A DNA stretch of 64,000 bases from Paraburkholderia sediminicola (GTDB taxonomy: Bacteria; Pseudomonadota; Gammaproteobacteria; Burkholderiales; Burkholderiaceae): contig NZ_CADIKC010000007.1 of NCBI RefSeq assembly GCF_902859805.1, positions 1 through 64,000 of the forward strand, in the 5' to 3' direction. The translations under genes and the position numbers were made by a program. Of the stretch, positions 53,187-61,836 are shown piece after piece. Numbering within the stretch: the first letter of the stretch is position 1; each line of letters begins with the position of its first letter. Under the pieces are notes generated by a model, which worked only from the letters and a program-made list of their open reading frames with translations, was not told the origin of the DNA and searched no databases.

Positions 53187-55127
53187 TTACTTCGTGGAGG
53201 AAATGAATTTTTGTGCGTCTGCTTGTGGCTGCACGTGAAGGGTCTCAAGCGTCACATGAATATTCTTTTTCCAAAGGAGATTGCTCGGTGAAACGAGACG
53301 AATCTCTTTGACGCTCGCCGTAGCATGTCCGGCCGCCATCGCAACGAAATCATCGTTGGATGCCACTAGGGGAGACAGCACGAAACCCGTTTCTCCCATC
53401 TCTGGGATATATCGGTAACGATGGGTTTTGCCAGTGGTCAAGGTAACTTCGATATATACCAGAGGCAGCTTATAAGCCATTAGGGTCGCTTGACCTAACA
53501 ATGTGGGGCGCATGTGTATGCGCGCGATCACTATGCCGTCGTGAGCGGGAACGACGATCGGTTCGTCAGTCTTCGCATCCGTATCGACGAGAGGTGTCGT
53601 ACTGGTTGCCCTTGGAGGCAACGTCTTTTTCATCTGAATGAAATTATCCTGCCGCCCGACGATCGAGTAATTCGTCAGCAGGACTCCCCAACTCAGCGCA
53701 TCTTCCAGTGCACTTAGTCTGTCGTCGATCGCGCGGACGGAGAAGAGGACATTCTGCGGAGCAGACTTGCCGGTCAGATGGTCTGCATTCGCCTGGTCAA
53801 GTTGCGGGCGATATACCGAATAGCTTTGCAGGATGGGACGCCCCGCCCACGGAATATCATTCGCGAAAAGCACGGACAGATCCGTTGGGTACACGTCCGT
53901 CGTACCATTGATGCCGCTTACCGGTTCCGTTTGCTTGACTTTCGCGAGACCGTTCGTGAACGCATTGTTGAAATAGGCTGGATCAGTAAGACGGCGTGCT
54001 AATCCATCCGATGTCATTGCATATGACCAAAGAGGGCGATCGGCTACGTTTTTGAGCGACCCGTGCGTCATCGACAACTCAAGCGATATCCAAATTACGA
54101 TGGATGCACACCCCAAGACAACTGCATCGCGCTTGCGCAGCATGGTAGCGAGCGATAGAGCTACAAACAGGAGTGAGGCTGAGGACATGCGCTGGTGGCC
54201 GTCCTGGCGAACAAAACCGGCTTTGAATACAACAAAGAGATAGAAAGTAAGGCCAAGCATCGGCAACAGCCGTCGGTATCCCCGCCCCGAATTTGCGAAA
54301 AACATCCATAGCGCTAGCAGGGCAGGCAGGAACCACAAGCCTACTTCGAAGAAGGGCCCATGAACCGACATTGCCTCGGAATATCCAGAGATGATGGGTC
54401 GTTGGGCCGCGAAGAAATTAGGCAGATTGACGAGGGACTGCCCACTCGCGCTCCAACCGATGCACAAGGATGCGATCGCGACAATGATTGACCCTGCGGC
54501 TAGCGTTATTTGGCGCGCCAGGATAAGCATCAGAATCGCACATCCAAGTTCGCCAAATGCCAGCCCAGCAAAGCTTCCTTTGATAAGCGGCAGTGTGGAA
54601 ACCCCACAAACCGACACCAGAAAAAGGATGGCGCGTGCCGGCGTAAGCTTCAGGAAATTGGGGTGATTCTCCGCGCAAGTTAGCCGTGCCGTAGCGAGCA
54701 GAACGACCAACGGCACCGCAAAGAAAATTGTGTCACGAAGAATCGATTCGGAAATCGCAAGTGGCAGGAGAAGAAGTAGCGCGGGACGTCGATCAAAAGC
54801 GAGGAGCGCGAATCCGGCGCATAACCCCACTGCGGTGATCGCGCTACCAACGAGCATGATTGTGTCAGTCGCTGGATGAAAAAGCGTTGTGTAGACGGAA
54901 GCCCACGGACCAAAGGTGAAGATCACATCCTTGCCAAACACCAGGTGTTCGGCAACAGCAACGTTCATCGCGAACGCCCAGGACATGTCCAGGCCGGGAG
55001 CTTCGGCAATCCACGGCTGGAACGGCACGATGATGACACTGGAGATCAGAAGGGCAACCACAGCCAACGATCGGATCAGCCAATCTTGCCGTGTGTAGCG
55101 GGTACCACTGATTTGCGTTGCGCTCAT
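53187..55127 (-). CDS. Large multi-pass membrane protein, GT-C-like
   Basis: A 646-residue protein with about eleven membrane helices in the first 400 residues and a beta-rich soluble C-terminal domain of about 240 residues. The loop after the first helix, IAEAPGLDMSWAFAM, holds a Glu and an Asp where GT-C enzymes have their acidic motif. FKAGFVRQDGHQRM is a conserved-looking cytosolic or periplasmic loop. I cannot name the family. Its ATG overlaps the stop of a 43-codon ORF, so the two are co-translated. Composition is AT-richer than the rml genes. Confidence 0.7.
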   Translation of the reverse strand: MSATQISGTRYTRQDWLIRSLAVVALLISSVIIVPFQPWIAEAPGLDMSWAFAMNVAVAEHLVFGKDVIFTFGPWASVYTTLFHPATDTIMLVGSAITAVGLCAGFALLAFDRRPALLLLLPLAISESILRDTIFFAVPLVVLLATARLTCAENHPNFLKLTPARAILFLVSVCGVSTLPLIKGSFAGLAFGELGCAILMLILARQITLAAGSIIVAIASLCIGWSASGQSLVNLPNFFAAQRPIISGYSEAMSVHGPFFEVGLWFLPALLALWMFFANSGRGYRRLLPMLGLTFYLFVVFKAGFVRQDGHQRMSSASLLFVALSLATMLRKRDAVVLGCASIVIWISLELSMTHGSLKNVADRPLWSYAMTSDGLARRLTDPAYFNNAFTNGLAKVKQTEPVSGINGTTDVYPTDLSVLFANDIPWAGRPILQSYSVYRPQLDQANADHLTGKSAPQNVLFSVRAIDDRLSALEDALSWGVLLTNYSIVGRQDNFIQMKKTLPPRATSTTPLVDTDAKTDEPIVVPAHDGIVIARIHMRPTLLGQATLMAYKLPLVYIEVTLTTGKTHRYRYIPEMGETGFVLSPLVASNDDFVAMAAGHATASVKEIRLVSPSNLLWKKNIHVTLETLHVQPQADAQKFISSTK

Positions 55128-55255
55128 GTTTTTCTGGCGAATTCAATGTTGTTTTCAGCCGCCGTCATTCGAAGCAGGCCGGCGCTGAGCAGCGCGATAG
55201 GCATAAGAAGTGAGAGGATGATCAGGTCAAACATGGCGCTCCAGTCAATGTTCAT
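55124..55255 (-). CDS. 43-residue single-helix membrane protein
   Basis: A small ORF with one strong hydrophobic helix (residues about 8-29, MFDLIILSLLMPIALLSAGL) and a short polar tail. Its TGA overlaps the ATG of the large membrane protein (ATGA), and GGAG precedes its own ATG. This coupling suggests it is a real subunit or leader peptide for the partner. Its function is unknown. Confidence 0.5.
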   Translation of the reverse strand: MNIDWSAMFDLIILSLLMPIALLSAGLLRMTAAENNIEFARKT

Positions 55256-55493
55256 GACTGACTCCGCAAGCGGTTTGGTAAAGATGGCCGAATGGTAGCA
55301 GAATCGGTAAACGCCGTTATTAACGCGTAACGGCAGCGGCGTCGCGAAAGAAGTGAGCGGATGCAGCATCAAATCTGGCACAAAACGATGCCCATTTGCG
55401 CGTACGGCGGCGTGGACCGACGCGTCGACCAAGACGCTGACCGGAATCTTTCGCTGGCAATCAAATGCACTGGCCGGCGGGGTAACCTGTGAC

Positions 55494-57014
55494 TCAAGAC
55501 GGCCCGACGGTAACGCTGGCAAACGTTGGTTTTGCGGGGAATACCAGTGCCGAAAAAGTTTGACGACCACCGTTCACGAAGATTTCGAATGAGTCACGGT
55601 CAAGCAAGATCTGCAACCGGATGTGCCCACGGACAGGCGTGACGGGAATGCGGTAAGGCCCTTTGTCTGTAGAAAACTGGTATCCATCATAGCCGCGTCG
55701 ATCGACCAGTATCTCCGAAGTCGATGCGTCGAACTTTAGCGTGACGTGTTTTGATCCTGTGTCGAATAGATTCACTGTGACCGCAGGCGCGGTCTGCTTC
55801 GCTAAAAAACCAACGTCAATTTCTTGAGCCGTGCTTGTTTTGAATATGTGTGTGCCCGTGATCCCGGCGCTCTTCACCGTAATGCGATGATGTTCAATAG
55901 CCGCCAGCACGGATCGCGCTGGCCGTTGCTCCAGATAATAGCCAGTTTGATCGAACTGCAGAGTTAGTTCGCGCGGCACCGTCATTTCGCCTCGATAGGC
56001 GGAAGCCGGCATGGTCTTGGCATATTCCCAATTGGCCATCCACCCGAGTAATAGTCGGTGTTGGACTGATCTGCCTTGAGGGGTCCATGTTTTCGCCGCG
56101 TAAAAGTCACTTCCATAGTCCAACCACTTCACGTCAGTCGGTCGGGCTAAGTTTGTAAAGGTCTTCCCGTCAAAGTCGCCGACGAAGTAGCGAGTGCCAA
56201 ATGAACCAGAAGGCGCACCGTGTCGAACGCTGACGATTAGTATCCACTTTGTCTCAGTTTTACCATTGCGGACGACTTTGAGAGGGAACAGATCAGGGCA
56301 CTCCCATGGGGTACCAATCCCCACTTCGGCTTGACCAAAGTCTCCTACATGCGTCCAATGGCGAAGATTCGGAGAATTGTAGAAGCAAACGTGGTCACCG
56401 CAAGCAATGGTCATGACCCATCCGATGTTCCGTCCGAACCAGAAAACTTGAGGATCGCGGAAGGTCTCGGTGTTGTTATAGGGCAGCACTGGATTTTTTG
56501 CATACTTGGTCCAGGTGGTCCCGCCATCAAGGCTATAGGCAATTGCCTGCCGCTGGCCGCTCCCAGGTCCGAACGTATCAGCAAGCGTATAGATGGCCAC
56601 TAACGGAGGGTTTTCCTTTGTTCCCAATCCGCTTGAATTGTTACGGTCGAAAACGACGCTGCCCGAAAAGATCATCCCCTGGACTTCACTGTGGTCGATC
56701 ATTTTGTCGGGAGACAGTGCAACAGGCAAACCGTGCCAATGCACAAGGTCCTTACTGACTGCGTGCCCCCAATGCATCGGTCCCCAGACCAATGGATCTT
56801 TGAATCGACCATCCTTCAACGTCCAACCACCGTCGTAGAACTGATAGAAGAGGTGATATTGGCCATTGTATTGAATCAGGCCGTTGGGGTCGTTGGCCCA
56901 GCCGTGTATGGGCGCAAAGTGATAGATAGGGCGTTCCGTTTGCGCCTGTACATGTCCTGACAGAAGCCATATAGCAACGACGACGATTCTGAAAATTTGT
57001 CTTGCGCTAGTCAT
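55494..57014 (-). CDS. Secreted glycoside hydrolase family 32 (levanase/inulinase-like)
   Basis: A 506-residue fructan hydrolase. A signal peptide is visible (RIVVVAIWLLSGHVQA, cleavage near residue 25). The GH32 motifs are WANDPNG (nucleophile Asp), FRDPQVF and ECPDLF (acid/base Glu), so the active site is complete. The C-terminal 150 residues are the usual beta-sandwich (SFEIFVNGG at its end). It would cut levan, inulin or sucrose outside the cytoplasm. It is unusual inside a polysaccharide-synthesis locus. ATG 57014 fits the signal peptide; 57053 is an upstream alternative. Confidence 0.93.
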   Translation of the reverse strand: MTSARQIFRIVVVAIWLLSGHVQAQTERPIYHFAPIHGWANDPNGLIQYNGQYHLFYQFYDGGWTLKDGRFKDPLVWGPMHWGHAVSKDLVHWHGLPVALSPDKMIDHSEVQGMIFSGSVVFDRNNSSGLGTKENPPLVAIYTLADTFGPGSGQRQAIAYSLDGGTTWTKYAKNPVLPYNNTETFRDPQVFWFGRNIGWVMTIACGDHVCFYNSPNLRHWTHVGDFGQAEVGIGTPWECPDLFPLKVVRNGKTETKWILIVSVRHGAPSGSFGTRYFVGDFDGKTFTNLARPTDVKWLDYGSDFYAAKTWTPQGRSVQHRLLLGWMANWEYAKTMPASAYRGEMTVPRELTLQFDQTGYYLEQRPARSVLAAIEHHRITVKSAGITGTHIFKTSTAQEIDVGFLAKQTAPAVTVNLFDTGSKHVTLKFDASTSEILVDRRGYDGYQFSTDKGPYRIPVTPVRGHIRLQILLDRDSFEIFVNGGRQTFSALVFPAKPTFASVTVGPS

Positions 57015-57245
57015 TGATGGCTCTTCTTGCGGCGATAAAGTCGTCGGGATCATAGCAGGGCGACCTTAGACATTCGCTCGGGATCACTGTGCTGTATATG
57101 GCTGGTCAAAATGTGCAGGTCGCTGTCAGGCGAGTTTGTCGCCGACCTGCTCCGCCTGAATTCAACACGTTGTCAAAAACCGTTGTGATCGGGCAGTTAT
57201 CCCTCGACTGGTACGGCGATCGCTTGGCGTCGTGAGCCCGCGACG

Positions 57246-58124
57246 CTAACCCCGAGTAACGACATTCATCGTATGTGGATGCGCTCGCAAAGCATAGTAG
57301 TCGAAGAAATGCTGCTGCCACAGCGCGCAGACCGTGTCCATTTGTTCGATGAGATCTGATCCGAAAGCATGGCCAGAATCTGCGGCGTCAATTCTGGCTC
57401 GCATGCGGTCCAGCAACAATCGCTCGAAATCGTTGTTGCAATAGCCCTTTATTTGCTCGTGTGTGAGCGGATAGGCCACGGTATTCGTGTCCGCATGCGT
57501 CGAAACGAAAGTGCTGAATAGACGCTCGATGATAAACGGCAGAAAGGGCGCGGGATCCGTATGGCTGGTCTCCTCCATGACGTTTCGCGCAGCGACGTGA
57601 GTCGGCTCAGACTCCAGAAATTCGGCGATCGGAACCAGAACGCCGCCTACGTAACGTTCCCAGAACTGCTGGGACCCCACCCAGAAATTGCTATAGGCGA
57701 GGTACCGGGAATCGTGCCTCGGTGTCTCGCCGAGCTTCCACCCCAACTTGCAAGCGTCGATCAGTTCTTGCGCCGCATGGGTAAGTCCAGGATGGGCGTG
57801 TTCGCCCTGCATCCAGACGTTATATGACCAATAGGCAATCTGCGGAAATGGATTGATGAAGCAAACGCCCGCGTTAGCCTGTGTACGCACGAATTCGAGG
57901 AAACGGGCGCCTGATATCTTTGCCTTCAGGTTGAACTTCGGCGAGAACAGGCCCGTGAAGTCGTGGCGTAGATGAACCTTGTTGCGATACATGTCGACAA
58001 GGATCCCGAATTCACGCCACTCCGGACGCGCGTTTTCCGCACGCACGAGTGGAATAAATTCAGGGTCGGCGAGTGCCTGATCCTTCGCGTACAGCGGCTC
58101 GTAGATCGCAACGCTCTTGTTCAT
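57246..58124 (-). CDS. Hypothetical protein of the polysaccharide locus
   Basis: A 292-residue soluble protein I do not recognise. It is rich in aromatic residues and His: VHLRHDFTGLFSPKFNLKA, VCFINPFPQIAYWSYNVWMQ and SNFWVGSQQFWERYVGG. The density of Trp, His and Asn is like that of a glycan-handling enzyme, perhaps a glycosyltransferase of an unnamed type. ATG 58124 overlaps the histidine phosphatase stop (ATGA), so the two are co-translated. Confidence 0.7.
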   Translation of the reverse strand: MNKSVAIYEPLYAKDQALADPEFIPLVRAENARPEWREFGILVDMYRNKVHLRHDFTGLFSPKFNLKAKISGARFLEFVRTQANAGVCFINPFPQIAYWSYNVWMQGEHAHPGLTHAAQELIDACKLGWKLGETPRHDSRYLAYSNFWVGSQQFWERYVGGVLVPIAEFLESEPTHVAARNVMEETSHTDPAPFLPFIIERLFSTFVSTHADTNTVAYPLTHEQIKGYCNNDFERLLLDRMRARIDAADSGHAFGSDLIEQMDTVCALWQQHFFDYYALRAHPHTMNVVTRG

Positions 58125-58714
58125 ACCTGGCCTACGCGCTCCACGCAATAGCGTTTCAGGTCGCTGCGCCACTTCAGGTAGGTGAATGACGCATTGGGCA
58201 CGGTGAAACTCGGGTAGCGCGTTTCAATAGGAATGCCCAGCAGGTGCTGTAGAACCACGCTAATGGGTCCGCCGTGTGCAACTGCTGCAGTAAGTCCCGG
58301 CTCCGACACATGGGGCAGTACTTCGAGATCTACCCAGTTGCGCACGCGATCGGCCATATCCAGATGCGACTCACCACCTTCATAGCGATTGGTGATGTCG
58401 TCGTTGAACGTCGGATACGCAGCATTAAAGTCAGCTTCACGCCACGTGGCATAGATGCCGGGATTGGTTTCGGCAAGCCGGGCGTCAAGCTTCATCGGCG
58501 CTGATTCACCAAAGACGATTTGCGCTGTCTGGTGGGCACGTTTCCACGGACTGGAAAAGAGGGGGGAAGGTTGATAAGCAAACCGCTCCAGTGTCTTCGC
58601 GAGCTGTGTGGATTGTGTTTTACCCAGGTCCGTGAGCGGATCCTGGTTGGTCGAAATGAGCAGCCCTTGCGCATTTGCGGTCGACTGGCCGTGCCTGATC
58701 AGTAGAAGGTCCAT
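58121..58714 (-). CDS. Histidine phosphatase family protein
   Basis: A 197-residue phosphoglycerate-mutase-like phosphatase. The catalytic motif is LIRHGQS at 5-11, with PLTDLGKTQS, SSPWKRAHQTAQIV and the second His in VAHGGPISVVL. It may dephosphorylate a sugar phosphate or a phosphorylated intermediate of the locus. It lies between two glycan-type genes on the minus strand. Confidence 0.92.
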   Translation of the reverse strand: MDLLLIRHGQSTANAQGLLISTNQDPLTDLGKTQSTQLAKTLERFAYQPSPLFSSPWKRAHQTAQIVFGESAPMKLDARLAETNPGIYATWREADFNAAYPTFNDDITNRYEGGESHLDMADRVRNWVDLEVLPHVSEPGLTAAVAHGGPISVVLQHLLGIPIETRYPSFTVPNASFTYLKWRSDLKRYCVERVGQV

Positions 58715-58731
58715 AGTTCGGATTGAGTCGA

Positions 58732-59787
58732 CTAGATTGAGTTTTCGCTGGTTAAAAGTGCCATTAGCGTCTGCGCGGGTGCCGCAAGTCCAAACCGCTG
58801 GTGCACGTCGTCGAACGCATTGCGTTTCATCTTCTGTCGCAACTGGCTATCCTGATACATCTGTTCCATGGCTTCAGCCCACTCGTCAGCCGTATTGTTC
58901 ACGAGATAGCCCGTCACCCCATGCGTCACGGCATCTTCGTATACGGGGCTTTTCGAATAGATGCCCGGAATGCCGAGGCTGCCATAGTCGATGTATTTGA
59001 TACATGACTTGCAACTATTGAAGAACAGCGCTTCAGGATCTTCCCGGCCGCCAAGCGGAACAACCGAGAACAGATAACCCGCGTCGCGTATGGCGGACTT
59101 ATAAGCCGCGTTGTCCAGAAAGCCTTTGGCTGCCAGGCGCGGAATCCGGGACATTTCTGGAAAGCCGTCGCCCCAAAATTCCAGCGACACTTCCGTATGC
59201 CGGTTCATGAAGTCCACAAGGACCTTGAAAAAGTCTTTTCTGAAGTGGACAAGCTTGATGCCGTCAGTGTTCGAAAACATGATCTTCGGCGGTTGGACTT
59301 CTTGCCAATCGCTCGGATCTGACGGAATAGCGCTGTGATCAAACCCGTTGGAAATGATCGACACAGACGAACGAATACGCTGCAATTTATTGCGCAACGC
59401 TTCGTTGGACACCGTTGCCACGGAAGCATGTCGCAGCAGCCAGGTTATGTTCGCCAATAGGTCGTCGTTCAGATCAGTGACGCTGTACATCGGCAAGTCG
59501 ATGATCCAGTCATCCATATCGTAGATCGTTCGCAGGCCTAGATCGTTGGCCATGCGCATCAGGTCTACCGCCCGGTTGGAGGTGTGCTTGTTGAACAACA
59601 CCGCGTCGAAACGCCTGAGCTGGCCGATGGTAATGTCGCCTTCGACAATCTCCTCCCATTCGATCATGCCGTGATTGGCCATATAACCGAGCAGGGGACC
59701 AAAGCGGGCGGCAATCGACCTCGACATCAATTTGTCGTGTGATAGCGAAACTCGCTGCACCACCAGTAATCGTGGGATTCTTGGCAT
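58732..59787 (-). CDS. Glycosyltransferase, GT4-like
   Basis: A 351-residue GT-B protein. TIYDMDDWIIDLPMYS and VSNEALRNKLQRI belong to the acceptor domain. SFEFWGDG-like VSLEFWGDGFPEM, KYIDYGSLGIPGIYS and VTHGVTGYLVNNTADEW belong to the donor domain. The canonical E-x7-E is replaced by KYIDYGSLG, a pattern seen in GT4-like enzymes of O-antigen loci. It is one bp from the next gene, so it belongs to the same operon. Confidence 0.85.
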   Translation of the reverse strand: MPRIPRLLVVQRVSLSHDKLMSRSIAARFGPLLGYMANHGMIEWEEIVEGDITIGQLRRFDAVLFNKHTSNRAVDLMRMANDLGLRTIYDMDDWIIDLPMYSVTDLNDDLLANITWLLRHASVATVSNEALRNKLQRIRSSVSIISNGFDHSAIPSDPSDWQEVQPPKIMFSNTDGIKLVHFRKDFFKVLVDFMNRHTEVSLEFWGDGFPEMSRIPRLAAKGFLDNAAYKSAIRDAGYLFSVVPLGGREDPEALFFNSCKSCIKYIDYGSLGIPGIYSKSPVYEDAVTHGVTGYLVNNTADEWAEAMEQMYQDSQLRQKMKRNAFDDVHQRFGLAAPAQTLMALLTSENSI

Positions 59788-59788
59788 G

Positions 59789-60772
59789 TCAAATACTTTC
59801 TCTTGCTAGCATCTCGGCGAGTTGTGGTCCAATGGTTGAAGCTGAATGCCGGTCCAGCACACGCTCGTACGTCTGCAAGATTTTCGATTCACGATCCGCG
59901 TCTGTCATTGCGCCTTCGATCGCTTTTGCTAATCCTTGTACCGAATCGGTGGGCGCATACCAGACACCGTCTGCGAAATGCTCGCTTTGCCAAGGGCCGT
60001 CTCCAATAACTAATGGTTTGCGCATGATCGCGCCCTCCAGGCTCGAACGCCCTGGCGGATCGATGCTGGCTTCAACTATGACTGCACAGTTGGAAATGAT
60101 CGAACGCAGGAGCGCGCTGCATGGCTGCACGAAGGGTAGGAAGGTGATGCCAGGGTGTGCTTCATTGACGCATTGCCGGTAATACTCTTCGTCTCTCGCA
60201 CCGCCGACAAACACGCCTTCGAGCTTAAGTTCGTTCAACGCCCGGATCAATTGCAACTGGTTTTTGATCGGTTCAATCAGGCCGAGACATAGCGCGAAGT
60301 TAGTCGCATTGCAGATCGTCGACAACAGATCGTTGTCTGCCGGCGCGAGAAAGCGATCAGAAACGCATGTCGGAATCACCAGGAGTTTGTCCTCCGGTAC
60401 GGAGACATACTGCGTAAAGTTGGCGAGTTCCGCTTGTGATTTGAATAGCAGCTTGTGCACGCCACGAGTGATCTCGACAATTCTCGCAACCTCGTTAGCG
60501 GTTGGTGCGTCGGTCCACCAGACATTCGGCCAAAGAAAGACAGGCTTGTGCTTAAGTTTGGCCTCTCGGAGAATGGCTTCTCCGTCGGCATGTACCGAGA
60601 AATGGATGATTCCGTCGTAGAAACTGAGTGGCCGGCTGCCGATTCCGTAAATGTCCGTATGAACACCGGAAGCCTTCATGATTTCGGCGACCTGTACGAG
60701 CTCGGACTCACCTCCGCCGCTTACAGTGAATGCTGTGCTGTACGTGGTGAGCAGGAATTTCAAACCCGTCAT
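59789..60772 (-). CDS. Glycosyltransferase, GT4-like
   Basis: A 327-residue glycosyltransferase. The N-terminus TTYSTAFTVSGGGESELV is the start of a GT-B fold. The donor site contains LCLGLIEPIKNQLQLIRAL and the box DPPGRSSLEGAIMRKPLV. ATG 60772 overlaps the stop of the upstream gene (ATGA); 60814 is a less likely start. Sugar specificity cannot be read from sequence. Confidence 0.87.
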   Translation of the reverse strand: MTGLKFLLTTYSTAFTVSGGGESELVQVAEIMKASGVHTDIYGIGSRPLSFYDGIIHFSVHADGEAILREAKLKHKPVFLWPNVWWTDAPTANEVARIVEITRGVHKLLFKSQAELANFTQYVSVPEDKLLVIPTCVSDRFLAPADNDLLSTICNATNFALCLGLIEPIKNQLQLIRALNELKLEGVFVGGARDEEYYRQCVNEAHPGITFLPFVQPCSALLRSIISNCAVIVEASIDPPGRSSLEGAIMRKPLVIGDGPWQSEHFADGVWYAPTDSVQGLAKAIEGAMTDADRESKILQTYERVLDRHSASTIGPQLAEMLARESI

Positions 60773-61836
60773 GTCGTTCTCCCGGTCGCAAGCTGTGTGA
60801 ACAGATTGCGCCACACTTCATCGCTGGTCTTCAGAAGGATATCTTTCGCGCGATCCGAGTAGATTTCGCGCGACTGCCCGGCCTTGGCACCGGTGACATC
60901 GACCAATTGCGCGAGCAGCGTTGCCCATGAGTCGGCAGGCGCGTCGTCCGGCAATATGCTTTCGGCGAGGCACAATTCTTCGGCTGCCGTACCCGCACGC
61001 ACGAGTACGGGCTTCCCGTAATGCATGGCTTCCAGTACGGGCACGCAAAACCCCTCGTGACGACTGGTCACCAACAGTACGGCTGATCGTTCGAAGCAAT
61101 CAAGCAGATCGCAGTCATCCAGCGTGCCTTTGAAATCGACATAGTCGAGCACGCCGAGTCCGCGAGCGTAGTTAATCAGGTATTTCGAGTAGTCATAGTT
61201 CGGCATGCTGCCTACGACCGACAGCGTTGAAGGCACACCGAGGTTGCGCAACTTCTGCAGAATCTCGATGCCATCTTCAATCCGCTTGTGTGGAACGACG
61301 CGGCCAACCATCAGCAGTTCGGTGTTCGCGTGCGGTGCGCTGCGCGAGTCCGGATTGCGGCTGAATGCGGGCATGTCGGCAAAGACAGGCGGGACAACTT
61401 CAATCGTTGTATGCCCAGCTACGCCTTCAAGCGCTTGCGCGGAAAAATGCGAGTTTGCAACGAGTAAATCGAAGGCTTCGAGGGCGGGTAACTGCGCGAG
61501 CGCGTCCTGGCACAATTGAGCAGTGCGTGGTTCGAAAGCGCGCAGTAGTTCCGGATCTGTCACGCCATGGAAATAGCCAATCTTCTTGCACTTCAACTTT
61601 GTTATCTGATCCAGACGCGGATCAAAAATTGAATAGCTAAGGAAGAGGACATCGTCGGGCTGAACCGCGGAATATAGTTCGCTGAGAGGATGCACTCTCT
61701 CGTTGGCGGCATCGTGGTTCTGTGCGTACAACTCCGCAGCGAAGCCAAGCCGCCGCGCAGCTCGAGCCACGCCGAGGCAATGGTTTCCGACAGCGTCGCC
61801 GCTGAAGATGTCTGGCGCGCAGATCAGCACTCTCAT
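60769..61836 (-). CDS. Glycosyltransferase family 4
   Basis: A 355-residue GT4 protein. MRVLICAPDIFSGDAVGNH opens the fold. The donor domain shows LMVGRVVPHKRIEDGIEIL, then LLVTSRHEGFCVPVLEAMHYGKPVLVR with the E-x7-E box. Its ATG overlaps the stop of the long upstream glycosyltransferase (ATGA), so at least four genes are co-translated on this strand. Confidence 0.93.
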   Translation of the reverse strand: MRVLICAPDIFSGDAVGNHCLGVARAARRLGFAAELYAQNHDAANERVHPLSELYSAVQPDDVLFLSYSIFDPRLDQITKLKCKKIGYFHGVTDPELLRAFEPRTAQLCQDALAQLPALEAFDLLVANSHFSAQALEGVAGHTTIEVVPPVFADMPAFSRNPDSRSAPHANTELLMVGRVVPHKRIEDGIEILQKLRNLGVPSTLSVVGSMPNYDYSKYLINYARGLGVLDYVDFKGTLDDCDLLDCFERSAVLLVTSRHEGFCVPVLEAMHYGKPVLVRAGTAAEELCLAESILPDDAPADSWATLLAQLVDVTGAKAGQSREIYSDRAKDILLKTSDEVWRNLFTQLATGRTT

